From contig NC_087084.1 of assembly GCF_026151205.1 (NCBI RefSeq), positions 7,677,394 to 7,737,393 on the forward strand: 60,000 bases of DNA. Direction: 5' to 3'. This DNA comes from Bolinopsis microptera (taxonomy: Eukaryota; Ctenophora; Tentaculata; Lobata; Bolinopsidae). Both the position numbers and the translations under genes were made by a program. The notes beneath the pieces are model-generated. The model saw only the letters and a list, made by a program, of their open reading frames with translations, was not told the DNA's origin and searched no databases. Below are positions 23,881 to 34,548 of this stretch, one piece after another. Positions within the stretch are counted from its first letter, which is position 1, and each line of letters opens with the position of its first letter.

Positions 23881-24048
23881 GTTGGTTCGTGCGTCAATTT
23901 TTCGGGAAAAGTACTTAAAGTGCGTTTGAATTATTTCGTGCGTTAAAAGTGCGTTTAAGTACATTTACCGTTGAATTCACCGTTTTACGTTTTTTCGTAC
24001 GTTAAGTGCGTAATGTTTTAAAAGTACGTTAAGTGCGCACGAACCAAC
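23881..24048. mobile_element. 168-bp MITE with TA target duplication
   Basis: Terminal inverted repeats GTTGGTTCGTGCG and CGCACGAACCAAC, flanked by TA at 23879-23880 and 24049-24050. The interior has several GTGCGTT/AAGTGCG repeats. Non-coding; a Tc1/mariner-type parent is plausible because of the TA. Confidence 0.75.
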
Positions 24049-24369
24049 TATACTTAGCTAGTAAAGCGCCCGACTCCCGAGCGGCTTATCGGATTGCAGC
24101 GGTCTCTCTGCCGAATCTCAGTAATTGTAAACAATGACTATAGTTCCCAGCTAATGATAGGGCTTATGAAGGAAAGATCTCGAGTTCAGAAGACGAAAAA
24201 AATTTTTCCAAATATTCGCTTAAGATCAACGAATGAATACCGATATCAACCAATATCGAAAAGGACTACCAAGGATTTTATCGGGACTTCTATAAGCAGT
24301 ATTTAAAGTCTTCATAGCGGTTTCAGGATGAACTAACAGTATTTTAGGGTTGTGTTAGGGCTGCTTACG

Positions 24370-24680
24370 GGTAGGTTGACGCTCCTGTTATATGAACTAG
24401 CAGGAACCCGTATAATATAACCCTAAACGGTGTCAAGACTCAAAATACTAAAATAATTATTACCTATTTAATTGGCGTTTTTGACACCACTTGGGGGTCC
24501 AAATTTTCGGCTCTAAAATCATTATTCCTTGGCCAATTTTTTATTTTTTCATGCTGATTTGAAGGCCATTAAAGCATTTGACCCAGCCAAAAAAGTTCCA
24601 GTTGTATATCTTTTACGGGTTATGCGGAAAGTCGCGTTAAAGTTGATGCCGTGGTGTCAGTAAAATGGCACAGATATATA
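24370..24680 (+). repeat. Dispersed repeat D, copy 1
   Basis: Matches 32020-32310 in the same orientation (shared landmarks: GGTGTCAAGACTC, TTTTTGACACCACTTGGG, GACCCAGYCAAAAAAGTT, CCGTGGTGTCAGTAAAATGG). No ORF. 24060-24370 before it holds nothing recognised. Confidence 0.75.
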
Positions 24681-25448
24681 CAGGGTGGGCCAAAAGTCAG
24701 TACCCATACGTTGGCCTTAATAGCTCCGCCGTCTTTTATATTTGAGAGCTGTTGCTTTGCAGATGGCATACTGTACTTACTGGTTCGAGGATTCCGTCGT
24801 CAAAATTTGAAAATTCGAATATTTTAGACCACGCCCATTCAATATTAAAACACCTATATTGTTTTCTCTGAACATGCTGAACGCCTAATTTTTTCAGAGA
24901 CGGTAGATTATCAAATGTTGCATATGATCTGAAAACATGAGGCAAAACGAATTAGAAATGACGAAGTTATCAAGCATTTTCTGTATCTCGTTAACAATAT
25001 TGACTGGGTGATTATGTGACACCGTGACACAACACCTTAATTGGGCACCCTTACCAATTCCCATAATGTTTAACGGGGTAGTTAACGGGGGCACCTTATC
25101 ACGTGATTAGGTAAACCAATCACCTGATCACACGTAATGAATAAACTCGTTATGCTTCATATCTCGGTCATCTGAGAAGCTACAGTTCTAATTCTTTCAG
25201 GACAAACGTAATTCGAATGGCCAAACACAATTCAATAACATTTAGCTTGATCCGACTATCCAAACTATCAAATAAATGTGAAAATGAACCTCCATTTGAA
25301 AAAAAATGAACGCGAATATTTTTCGAGTTGACAAATTCCTCGAACCAGTGGTGGTACTAAGTCATACCAGAAAGAAGTATTTAAATTGGGCACTCAGTGA
25401 CTGAGCTATAAAGGCCAACGTATGGGTACTGACTTTTGGCCCACCCTG
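24681..25448. mobile_element. 768-bp mariner-like MITE
   Basis: Terminal inverted repeats start CAGGGTGGGCCAAAAGTCAG and extend about 37 bp. They are flanked by TA at 24679-24680 and 25449-25450. This terminus style is that of Tc1/mariner elements. I see no transposase remnant: the ORFs at 24736-24945 and 24894-25094 do not resemble one. It was inserted just after repeat D. Confidence 0.8.
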
Positions 25449-25735
25449 TATATATATATATATATATGATGTTTCTTTTGGAGAAATCCAGTTTCAAGAG
25501 TGCTCTACCCGGGAGGGGAGCATTGTACAATGAAAACAACGATTCTACAAACTCAGAGTTTCATGCAAATGCAATCGTCAGTGTTAGAATAACTTACTAA
25601 ATTAATAAATCCATGTTTTCCTTACAAGCTCCTTCATAAAATTAACTTAACTAAACTAAATCAAAAAACAAAATCAAACGAAACGAAACGAAAATGAAAT
25701 ACAAGAACAAAAACTAAAATTGAAATAAAATATTC

Positions 25736-26541
25736 CTAAAAGCATTTCTTCAGCATAAACTTGTTGGTGTGCCTACATTTACTTATGAGTTCCCTCCCCC
25801 TATTTAATAGATTGCCATCTTTATTTAAAATAATGTAAAGTTTTTCAGTAAGGCAGAGATGACAATCTTTCGTACCCCCCTTGTACGGATGAGCATGTTT
25901 GATTATTTTCCAAGATATTTTATATGGTGTTTGTTTATCTTTCAACTCCCATATTTTCTTAGATAGCTCCGTCTGATTTCGTAGCTTCTCGAGTTTGAAA
26001 GAGCTTGTGTGTGAACTGAAACGGGTCTTAAAAGTGTTTTCAGTAAGCCCAATATATTTGTGCTCTTTCTTTTCCTTTTCCACTGCAATAGTTGCTTCAT
26101 ATATCACTGCTGCTTCCAGGCATTGTCCGTTCAGTGGGCACATTTCAGGCTTTCTGCAATTGCACGTTTTCGATTTAATTGTGGGTTCTTTCTGAGCTTG
26201 GTGTCTGGTGCTCGCTAAGATGGATCCTACGTTGGGTAGGCAACTGTATGATAGCTTAATTGTGTTTCTGTTGAACATTTTGTGAAATTGGTGTCCTCTG
26301 GGGAAGTGCTTGTCTAGTAATCGGAGGAAGCTTTTGCCTATGTTTGTTGTTACATTTGAGCTGTATGGGGGGTTGAACCATATGATCTTCCTGGATCTCT
26401 TCCTGTTGGCTCGTGGCATGGCGGTGCTAGTATCTGTAAACTCTAGTTGGTGGTCGTGACCGCTTTCTTTAAGTGCTGTTCCGTAAATCCCTTTCGCTTT
26501 GTCAAACTCTTCTTTATTGCAGGAGATGTCCGATAGACGCC
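25736..26541 (-). pseudogene. Penelope-like element, 3' half with GIY-YIG endonuclease
   Basis: Open frame of at least 227 aa (26419-25736), readable upstream to about 26541. It has the linker motif IIWFNPPYSSNV...NIGKSFLRLLDKHFP typical of PLE C-termini, a Cys/His cluster (CNCRKPEMCPLNGQC) and the GIY-YIG-type nuclease start (HKYIGLTENTFKTRFSSH) with a later KISWKI segment. The RT domain is missing: the copy is cut at 26541, where an inverted second copy begins. The 3' flank (25530-25735) is shared with 31380-31510. Confidence 0.85.
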
Positions 26542-26593
26542 GAAGATCATATGGTTCAACCCCCCATACAGCTCAAATGTAACAACAAACATA
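26542..26593 (+). pseudogene. Left piece of the second, inverted PLE copy
   Basis: Plus-strand copy of the same PLE region, beginning at GAAGATCATATGG, head-to-head with the minus copy. It is cut by the TIR transposon after ACAAACATA (26593) and resumes at 30774. Confidence 0.8.
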
Positions 26594-27242
26594 TAGTTAG
26601 GGACAATTAACATTAATATAGAACCATCTGGGAAAAAATTTGCGACAAGCTGATTTTTACAGGAATGTGTTGTCCATAGTGTCAGGAACCACCCCAAAGA
26701 GTTTTGAATCTGGATCTGTTAAGCAAAAAAAGTTACAGCCAATTTTCTTCAGGTGCGTATGTCAGCCTGAGGACTGCACTTGAAAAACTCGTAACTATCG
26801 TAATAAAGACCCCCAGGAGCACCATAGGGGGTGCAAAATGACCGCAATAGTGACATTATGTGGGGCGAATCAGTGTTTTAGGGTCGTCAGATCTTTACTT
26901 ATTGAGATAATTTCATTTTTATAGGCTAACCTCTCAAAAATTTACTAAAATTTTGAAATTTTACTTAAATTTGGAAATTTAGCAAAATTGTTGTACAATT
27001 AAAACATTGTCTAGTTATCAGTATTCAAATTCTAAAATTTAATTTCAATTGTCAATTGATCCTTATATTAGTATAGTAAATAATATACATATCACATCAA
27101 ATTCTGTAAAAAAAGGTCCTGAATTATTAGCATGGTGTCTTTGATTGGCAACTATTAGGTCACTTCTGGCTATTCCATTTCCTCAGAGTTGTTTGATTCT
27201 CCTGAATCGTCCTGTCTTTCGGGTGCATTAGTGCAACTTAAT
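26594..27242 (+). repeat. Left terminal inverted repeat (649 bp)
   Basis: Pairs with 30137-30773. Its inner part overlaps the last codons (about 27170-27242) of the nuclease gene. A hypothetical ORF at 26443-26697 spans the insertion edge and is a shadow. Confidence 0.9.
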
Positions 27243-30119
27243 CCATGACATTGGCCACATGCAGGTAGACATTTAAAGCCATACTTCCGGCAGGAACACC
27301 TTAAGTACTTACAAGGGTTCTCAACCTCCACCGAGCAATTGCAGCAAATGAGGTTGAGCATCCCTGCCGGGGCAATCGCAGCTTTAGTCGGGATTGGCCG
27401 GTATTATCTTTCAGAACTCATCTCCCATCCATAATGTAGTGGATTTAGACTTGCAGTGTCGAGTGTCACCCAGTTATGGTACTGAAGATATGATCTTAAT
27501 ATATGCTCAGTTGCAGAGGATGTAGACGGTGGTAGCCTTGATGGGTTGAGTTTTTCTTTGCTATCATTCTACTGTAGCTGAGAAATCTGAGAGTTTCAAG
27601 TGCCTTGGTTTTATTTCCATAGATATGTTGAAACAGGGAGAGGCCAGCTTCAATTACTTCATTTGTTGAAACTCTCACAGAGAGTAATGATGCTAAATGA
27701 CCCTCCTCGTGAAAAGAAACTGCCTTTTTCAATATCTTCACCTTACCAAAGCCATGTATACTGCTGACCGTGTCACATCCTGAGAAACTGTGAACAAACA
27801 GTAATATGCGTTTTATGTTGGCATCAAGAGCATTTACTATTTTACTGATCGAGTGTGAGCCGTTTCTGGTCGTCATCACAATTTCATTGTGATTCTCAGT
27901 AAAATGATGAATAAGGAGGCAAAGTATATCAGTATCCTCTGCTTTTACCTCAACATCTTCGTAGAAGGACAAGTTTAAAGCTTTACTAGCTACCATGGTA
28001 TCAGCATCATCAGTAGCTACATGTACTTCAATTCCATGTTCTGTAAAAACGTTCGACAGAAGCTTTATAAGCTCATGCTTGTTCTTTGAGTTGCTGAACA
28101 GTTTTTTCATCGGAACTGTGCATACAGTAGTACTTTTAATAGCTATATCAGAGCAGTATGCCTTGATTCTTCGCTGATGCTCATGATCTTTTGTTGATCG
28201 GGCATAGCCATCAAACACAACAATCACTTTCCGCTGTTCGGATTTCGGAACTAGCTTAAGGTATTCATTAGCTATGTCGCCGTATGTTTCAAAGCCTGTG
28301 AACGAGGTAACTTGATAGAGTAGCCATCCACCATCAATTATTAATGGGGAGGATGGGTTGCTAAATGTCACAGTACAATCAACAACATTCTTGAGGTATT
28401 GCCCAAGGGCTGCCTTGTTTGCCTTTCTCATCATCTGCTCATTGTTAAAAAGACTCATCGGCATTGCTGTGAGCTCATATTGCAAGCTTTCCTCCAGTGT
28501 AGACTCTCGTTCAGATGCGAAGACAAGCCGATTAAAAATTGTCAATGAGTCTATAACAATATCTTTTTCGTTCACCCTCACTGTCCTCTTTAGAAGGGTC
28601 AAGTTTCCGACTTTGCCTTTAACTCGAAACTTATCGATAAAGCTTTTGCCATCCAGCTCTTTCTGGAGGGCAGTACCAACTGAAATGCAATCTTCTGGGT
28701 TGACATTATCCTTCTCTTTCTGTGATATGAGACCCGTTGAGTACGATAGCATTTTAGTCTTGTCTTCAGATTCGTCGAAATCAGCTGTATCTTTAAACCA
28801 ACACAACAGCTTGGTAAACACTGCAATATTTTTCTGTACAGAAGATTTGCTAAGATCTGAGTGATTAGTACTAGAGGCTTTTGTTGTTGTTCTTTTATTG
28901 GATAAGTCTGCAATAGCTTCATCGACACTCTCGTTTATCAACGCCATTTGATTGAGGGTTGCAGTCCATAACTTATGGGCAGATTCATGAGTTCGCATTC
29001 TCCCTCCAGACAAACCCCCTGATGACTATGCAGCCTTCATTAGTCGCTGTTCGATCGACAGGTCTGTCCACACACCAGACCACTCGTGTTCATTATATCG
29101 AACTGTGTGCAGACCTACGACCTTGAACGTTTTGACTAGTGCCCCATACTGAATCTCAAACTTACGGTAATCTGCTCAAGATACAGCCGTAGAGCCTTGG
29201 AGTACTGACCTCGACCTGCTGCTGCAAAGATAGGCAACATCTTAGCCAAAATTGCAAGATGTAGATCGAAGTCATGTAACTGTTCTGCTCTTATAAAATC
29301 TTTTATTAAGCAAATGAAACCATGATAAGTTGTCCAAAGAGCAGCTGTGCGGCTGTTCGACGATAACATCTCGAACTTCTTTTTTATACGCTCTGATAAC
29401 TCTTGTACGGCTCTGGTCTTGTGGTTTACACCGAGTTTTTCATTGCTACACTTGGCAATGTAGCTAACCATATCTTCAAGATCCTCCTCTGCTATTTTGT
29501 CCTCGAATAAATAGCAGCAGAGAGCACAATATATTAAAAAGTGGGCCCTCAGTGCTTTGTAATAGGATCCATCGTCCATTATGTGAGTTACATCCCCAGG
29601 GTAGACTAATCTCATAAGGTCTTCCAGTCTGGAGTCTGCCATGATATAACCCACACACCCCAAAAAGCTTTTCAGGGTGTGGAAGCCTCCCAGCCTAACA
29701 ATAACTGGCATTCCTTTCTCGAGAACTATCCGACTAGCCTTCAACCAAAGTGGTAAATCGAATGTGATTACCGTCGGTTTGATTGAGGCTGTCTTCAAGT
29801 ACTCAATAAGTGTTGTATAGACTGTTGAGTAGCTGTCTGGGGGTTGATCGATTATCTGCAGGAACTTAATTTGTGATCTTGCCTTCACATTGGGCTTATG
29901 CAGCGATTTCATGAAACCTTTCCAATTGACGGGAGGATTGGCATGGGTAAGTTTCATGAAAATGAGCCACGCTGCATAAAAAGCGGTGTCTCCAAAGCAA
30001 GAGGTATCATAAACAAACTTTCGCTGTTGTTTATCAAATGGCCTGAATGTGACTGTGCTTAGACCATTTTCTTTGAGGGGGTGATAGGGGTAAACCTTTA
30101 TTGTTAGATCATTAAGCAA
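27170..30119 (-). pseudogene. Transposon protein: conserved N-terminal region, XPG/FEN1-like nuclease, Cys-rich C-terminus (broken)
   Basis: Three ORFs are pieces of one protein: 29136-30119 (327 aa), 27496-29013 (505 aa) and 27170-27361 (63 aa). The sequence between them continues coding in shifted frames (for example LHTVRYNEHEWSGVW near 29090 and ILRSYLQYHNWVTLD near 27465). Breaks: a frameshift near 29155, a TAG just before 29013, a frameshift near 27535 and a TAA near 27400. The middle part has a flap-nuclease pattern: VVFDGYA...HQRR, ATDDADTMVASKAL, KAEDTDILCLLIHH, then FSGCDTVSSIHGFGKVKILKK as a GCD plus helix-hairpin-helix-like segment. The C-terminus is a Cys cluster (CKYLRCSCRKYGFKCLPACG). 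I know related long proteins as multicopy 'uncharacterized' genes in invertebrates. The N-terminus is lost at the right TIR. Confidence 0.8.
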
Positions 30120-30136
30120 AGTTGCTTTTTCGTCAA

Positions 30137-30773
30137 TTAAGTTGCACTAATGCACCCGAAAGACAGGACGATTCAGGAGAATCAAACAACTCTGAGGAAA
30201 TGGGATAGCCAGAAGTGACCTAATAGTTGCCAATCAAAGACACCATGCTAATAATTCAGGACCTTTTTTTACAGAATTTGATGTGATATGTATATTATTT
30301 ACTATACTAATATAAGGATCAATTGACAATTGAAATTAAATTTTAGAATTTGAATACTGATAACTAGACAATGTTTTAATTGTACAACAATTTTGCTAAA
30401 TTTCCAAATTTAAGTAAAATTTCAAAATTTTAGTAAATTTTTGAGAGGTTAGCCTATAAAAATGAAATTATCTCAATAAGTAAAGATCTGACGACCCTAA
30501 AACACTGATTCGCCCCACATAATGTCACTATTGCGGTCATTTTGCACCCCCTATGGTGCTCCTGGGGGTCTTTATTACGATAGTTACGAGTTTTTCAAGT
30601 GCAGTCCTCAGGCTGACATACGCGCCTGAAGAAAATTGGCTGTAACTTTTTTTGCTCAACAGATCCAGATTCAAAACTCTTTGGGTGGTTCCTGATACTA
30701 TGGACAACACATTCCTGTCAAAATCAGCTTGTCGCAAATTTTTTCCCAGACATTTTGCATTATTCCCTAACTA
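30137..30773 (-). repeat. Right terminal inverted repeat (637 bp)
   Basis: Inverted copy of 26594-27242, near identical, with small differences concentrated at the outer ~60 bp. It contains an inverted copy of the codons for the protein's last ~22 residues (30141-30208 on the plus strand). Confidence 0.9.
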
Positions 30774-31379
30774 ATAGGCAAAAGCTTCCTCCGATTACTA
30801 GACAAGCACTTCCCCAGAGGACACCAATTTCACAAAATGTTCAACAGAAACACAATTAAGCTATCATACAGTTGCCTACCCAACGTAGGATCCATCTTAG
30901 CGAGCACCAGACACCAAGCTCAGAAAGAACCCACAATTAAATCGAAAACGTGCAATTGCAGAAAGCCTGAAATGTGCCCACTGAACGGACAATGCCTGGA
31001 AGCAGCAGTGATATATGAAGCAACTATTGCAGTGGAAAAGGAAAAGAAAGAGCACAAATATATTGGGCTTACTGAAAACACTTTTAAGACCCGTTTCAGT
31101 TCACACACAAGCTCTTTCAAACTCGAGAAGCTACGAAATCAGACGGAGCTATCTAAGAAAATATGGGAGTTGAAAGATAAACAAACACCATATAAAATAT
31201 CTTGGAAAATAATCAAACATGCTCATCCGTACAAGGGGGGTACGAAAGATTGTCATCTCTGCCTTACTGAAAAACTTTACATTATTTTAAATAAAGATGG
31301 CAATCTATTAAATAGGAGGAGGGAACTCATAAGTAAATGTAGGCACACCAACAAGTTTATGCTGAAGAAATGCTTTTAG
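30774..31379 (+). pseudogene. Second PLE copy, GIY-YIG endonuclease part
   Basis: The 180-aa frame 30837-31379 is essentially identical to the minus copy at 25736-26279 (one visible Gly-to-Arg change near the end). It carries the same HKYIGLTENTFK nuclease start and CNCRKPEMC cluster. The coding sequence upstream is separated by the TIR transposon, which was inserted between ACAAACATA and GGCAAAAGC. Confidence 0.85.
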
Positions 31380-31985
31380 GAATATTTTATTTTAATTTTA
31401 GTTTTTGTTCTTGTATTTCATTTTCGTTTCGTTTCGTTTGATTTTGTTTTTTGATTTAGTTTAGTTAAGTTAATTTTATGAAGGAGCTTGTAAGGAAAAC
31501 ATGGATTTATTAATTTAGTAATCTCATTAAACTATATAAAAAATAAGTATAAAGAATAAGGAAAAGGAACGGGAATGAAGCCAATACCAGAAGTGAAACC
31601 CCACCAAAGAATAATTGATCCTTAGGTAGACCTGGTGAAATAAAGTAACTGAACTGTAAGTTTAAGAAAAGACGGAAGGAATAAAGGAGAGATGAAATAA
31701 TGTTATGTGAACATCATCAGCAGATGACTTGGCACACCGGTTTCGGGGGTTTAATACCTGTACCGGTTTAATGTGCCAAGACCCCCTAGCAATCACTCGT
31801 CAGTGATCACCTGTTCACGTTAAATGTGATGTCAAGGATGTCGCTGACATCAAGTATACTGTATTTGTACAGAATACTAAGTTATTCTAACACTGACGAT
31901 TGCATTTGCATGAAACTCTGAGTTTGTAGAATCGTTGTTTTCATTGTATATATATATATATATCGTCTCGCTTTATATATAGTAA
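31380..31985 (+). repeat. PLE 3' flank with a hairpin
   Basis: 31380-31520 and 31880-31955 mirror the flank of the minus copy (25525-25735). About 350 bp between them (31525-31880) is absent from that copy. It contains a long hairpin, with arms CTTGGCACA (31729-31737) and TGTGCCAAG (31772-31780), plus inner CCGGT/ACCGG pairs. No ORF. Confidence 0.65.
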
Positions 31986-32019
31986 GATGACTTTATGTAA
32001 GGTAAGATACGGTATCTTA

Positions 32020-32310
32020 GAACTTTAGAAACCACTAGTAGGAACTCGTCTAACCCTAAAGTGGTGTCAAGACTCGAGCGACTAAAATAATTATTACCTA
32101 TTTAAATCGCGTTTTTGACACCACTTGGGAGTCCAAATTTTGGGCACTAAAATTCTTATTTCTTGGCCAATTTTTCCATGCTGATTTGAACTTGAAGGCC
32201 ATTAAAGCATTTGACCCAGTCAAAAAAGTTTCAGTTGTATATCTTTTACGGTTTTTGCGGAAAGCCGCGTTAAAGTCGATACCGTGGTGTCAGTAAAATG
32301 GTACGGATCC
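32020..32310 (+). repeat. Dispersed repeat D, copy 2
   Basis: Matches 24370-24680 in the same orientation. Confidence 0.75.
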
Positions 32311-32314
32311 ATCC

Positions 32315-32480
32315 ATATATTTAAGTCACTATTGTGACGGTACATAGTCATAAGAACTAGACGGAAACAAAGTGTGAAGGGCCTGAACGGAACCCCTCGG
32401 TTTCGGTTCCTTGTTTAACACTGCCGCACAGCAAGGACATCCACCGGGTTCTCCAAGGATGGGCACATAGCTCACTCCAC
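32315..32480 (+). repeat. Dispersed repeat S, copy 1 (about 150 bp)
   Basis: Matches 45332-45480 (shared GTCACTATTGTGACGGTACAT, GAAGGGCCTGAACGG and GGTTCTCCAAGGATGGGCAC). The other copy is a clean insertion, so this is probably a short mobile repeat. No pol III promoter boxes are convincing. Confidence 0.65.
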
Positions 32481-33234
32481 ACTATGCTTTGTCAAATGTT
32501 GCTTATATACCAAGGTTCTACAGGAAATATTTCCTTGTAAGTTTAGAGGGCGATCTATGAACAGACAACTACCTCATTCCCTATATCGTCTCGCTTTATA
32601 TATAGTAAGATATTGAATATTGATATTGGTGAGCTTGGGCCCAAACTCGCCTATATCATGGGGATTGATATAGATAGCAAATACATATTAAATCGGTAAC
32701 GGATTATAACTGCGAATTGATTAAACAACACGTGCACTTGAGTGGAAAATTCGAACATCAGGCGCAGTCCGCAGAGAAAATTATCTCCTGCAGAGCACAA
32801 TTCTAGGAGTGAAGTGAGAAACTAAACGAGTAAATTTTCCGAGCCTCCACTTGAAAAATTGTAATCGACAATTTGCTCTCCTTTTTGCCGTAAATATTGT
32901 CTTTGAAAATCATGTCTTTAGCCACAAAAGTACCATTGCCGAAGCATAGAGCTGGGGATAATTTTCCAAGAAACGTTCATGCAGATGAAAATTGTTCCCA
33001 ATTTTCGACTAATGATTACTTTTAGATTTTTTGAAAAATAGATTATCATGATCGTAAGTTTTATGAAGAAGCCACTACTATGAAAATTACTAAGACATTA
33101 CTGTACAAGTCTAGCTGTTTGTGGGTGACAAATAGTAACGTTCGCGTTACCCTACAAGCACTTGTACATAACAACGTGTTGGTTTATGCGGCTAGTGACC
33201 ATTATTCAACATTCTAACATTTGCTAGATGTGAC
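32481..33234. other. Spacer, nothing recognised
   Basis: AT-rich sequence without supported ORF. A ~32-bp direct repeat (TATATCGTCTCGC...) at 31962 and 32583 brackets repeats D and S. Confidence 0.35.
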
Positions 33235-33710
33235 CAGGGGTGTGCGCCGCCGCCGAACGCCGCCGCCGCCGAGTTTTTAGCCCATGCCGCTGCGCCGAAC
33301 AATTTATCGGCGGCGCAAACGGAGTGAACGTGGTATTTTTAACATTTGAATTTTCAAAAAATTACTCAAAAATCACTCAATGATCAAGGCATAATTGCTG
33401 AATATAATTATAAAATCCCTCTAGCATGTCTGACGTCAGTAGTTCGATGTACCATATGCAATGTTTCATGAAATTGTGAATTCCTGTCATACGATCAACG
33501 ATGAATTGAAGTGAAATTTGCAACTGTCTAATGTCTAAACCTTATTAATATTAAGTCAATCCTTTACCTAAGCAATGAATTTCCATTTTGACAGTCACAA
33601 CTGAAACTGCCAATTGTCCACAGGCCACGCCGCCGAACGCCGCCACCGCCGCTAATTTTGGCCACGCCGCCGCCGATTTTGGAAGAACACGGCGGCGCAC
33701 ACCACTGGGC
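33235..33710. mobile_element. hAT-like MITE with GCC-rich ends
   Basis: Inverted termini AGGGGTGTGCGCCGCCGCC and GGCGGCGCACACCACT..., flanked by ATGTGAC(C) at 33228-33235 and 33711-33718. The CAGGGGTGTG-type end and 8-bp duplication fit hAT elements. Subterminal GCC repeats occur on both sides (33248-33325 and 33630-33698). ORF 33551-33751 is a shadow. Confidence 0.7.
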
Positions 33711-34056
33711 ATGTGACCACTGACCACGTGCCATACCTTCGTCCCAGACAATTAATAGAACAATTATTTTAAATGAAAGGTTATTTTAATCGATAAAGCA
33801 GACCTATGAATGCAATTATACTCAAATCATGAAGTTTAACACTTTAATAGTTTCCACTTTGGTTTTATTTCATTACTAGTGTAACCCGGCCTTCGGCTAG
33901 GATTTCACTGCCGCAGTTAAAAAGGGTAAGAGCATTTACCCGTTGAGTCAGAACCCGCATTAGGTGAGCAATTCTATTCGGAGTGCCCTCACGTATCCAA
34001 TGGTATCTTAAACAATAGTAATAGTATCTTAAACAATAATCAATAGAAATTAACCC
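33711..34056. other. Spacer, nothing recognised
   Basis: Non-coding sequence. It contains a CCCGGCCTTCGGCTAGG motif near 33886 that looks like the edge of some repeat, but no partner was found in the window. Confidence 0.3.
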
Positions 34057-34064
34057 TTAACACC

Positions 34065-34548
34065 CTAAGATGAGAAGTACGGACTCGTTTAGGGGGAAAA
34101 GTACGTACTTGTACGCAACTTTGAAATGTCCGACTCATACGACGTACGATTCAGATAGAATTTTTTTGTTTTTGAATTATTATCATCGGGGCCATTATAA
34201 AATGTAATTGTTTGCCGACGGTAGATAAAATATACCGTTCGCGAACAAATTAAACACACAATTCTTAGGTCAGGCAAGCATTTAAAAGTAAAACAAAAAT
34301 TCCACAAAATTACTAGACAATTTACTTATTTAAAGAGCTTGTTTTATTTCTCTTAAAGTTAAACTTTAAGTTAATCGACGATTGGAATATAGAAACACAA
34401 GTTGTTGAAAACGCTCAATATTAGTCCGTACCATGCGATTTAGAATTCTTCCATCGATTTCTAGAAGGTTAACTTTTCAGTAGAATTGAAAAGTACGTAC
34501 GATACGAGTAAATTGAAAAGTCCGACTCATTCGTACTTCTCATCTTAG
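34065..34548. mobile_element. 484-bp TIR element with 8-bp target duplication
   Basis: Starts CTAAGATGAGAAGTACG and ends with its reverse complement. It is flanked by perfect 8-bp TTAACACC at 34057-34064 and 34549-34556. Non-coding (ORF 34089-34307 is a shadow). 8-bp duplications occur in hAT and some other superfamilies; the terminus does not identify which. Confidence 0.85.

Larger units (their letters stand above)
26594..30773 (-). mobile_element. 4.18-kb TIR transposon with XPG/FEN1-like nuclease gene
   Basis: Long terminal inverted repeats (26594-27242 and 30137-30773, ends TAGTTAGGGA / TCCCTAACTA) flanked by a 3-bp direct repeat ATA (26591-26593 and 30774-30776). Removing the element and one ATA rebuilds the uninterrupted PLE sequence of the neighbouring copy, where AACAAACATA runs directly into GGCAAAAGC (plus-strand complement of 26330-26352). 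It holds one broken minus-strand gene (27170-30119). No DDE-type transposase is recognisable, so the superfamily is unclear. Confidence 0.88.

Noticed and set aside
24736-25094. Two short ORFs inside the mariner-like MITE as transposase remnants
   Set aside because: No DDE/D or helix-turn-helix signature. The element is too short and the ORFs overlap in conflicting frames.
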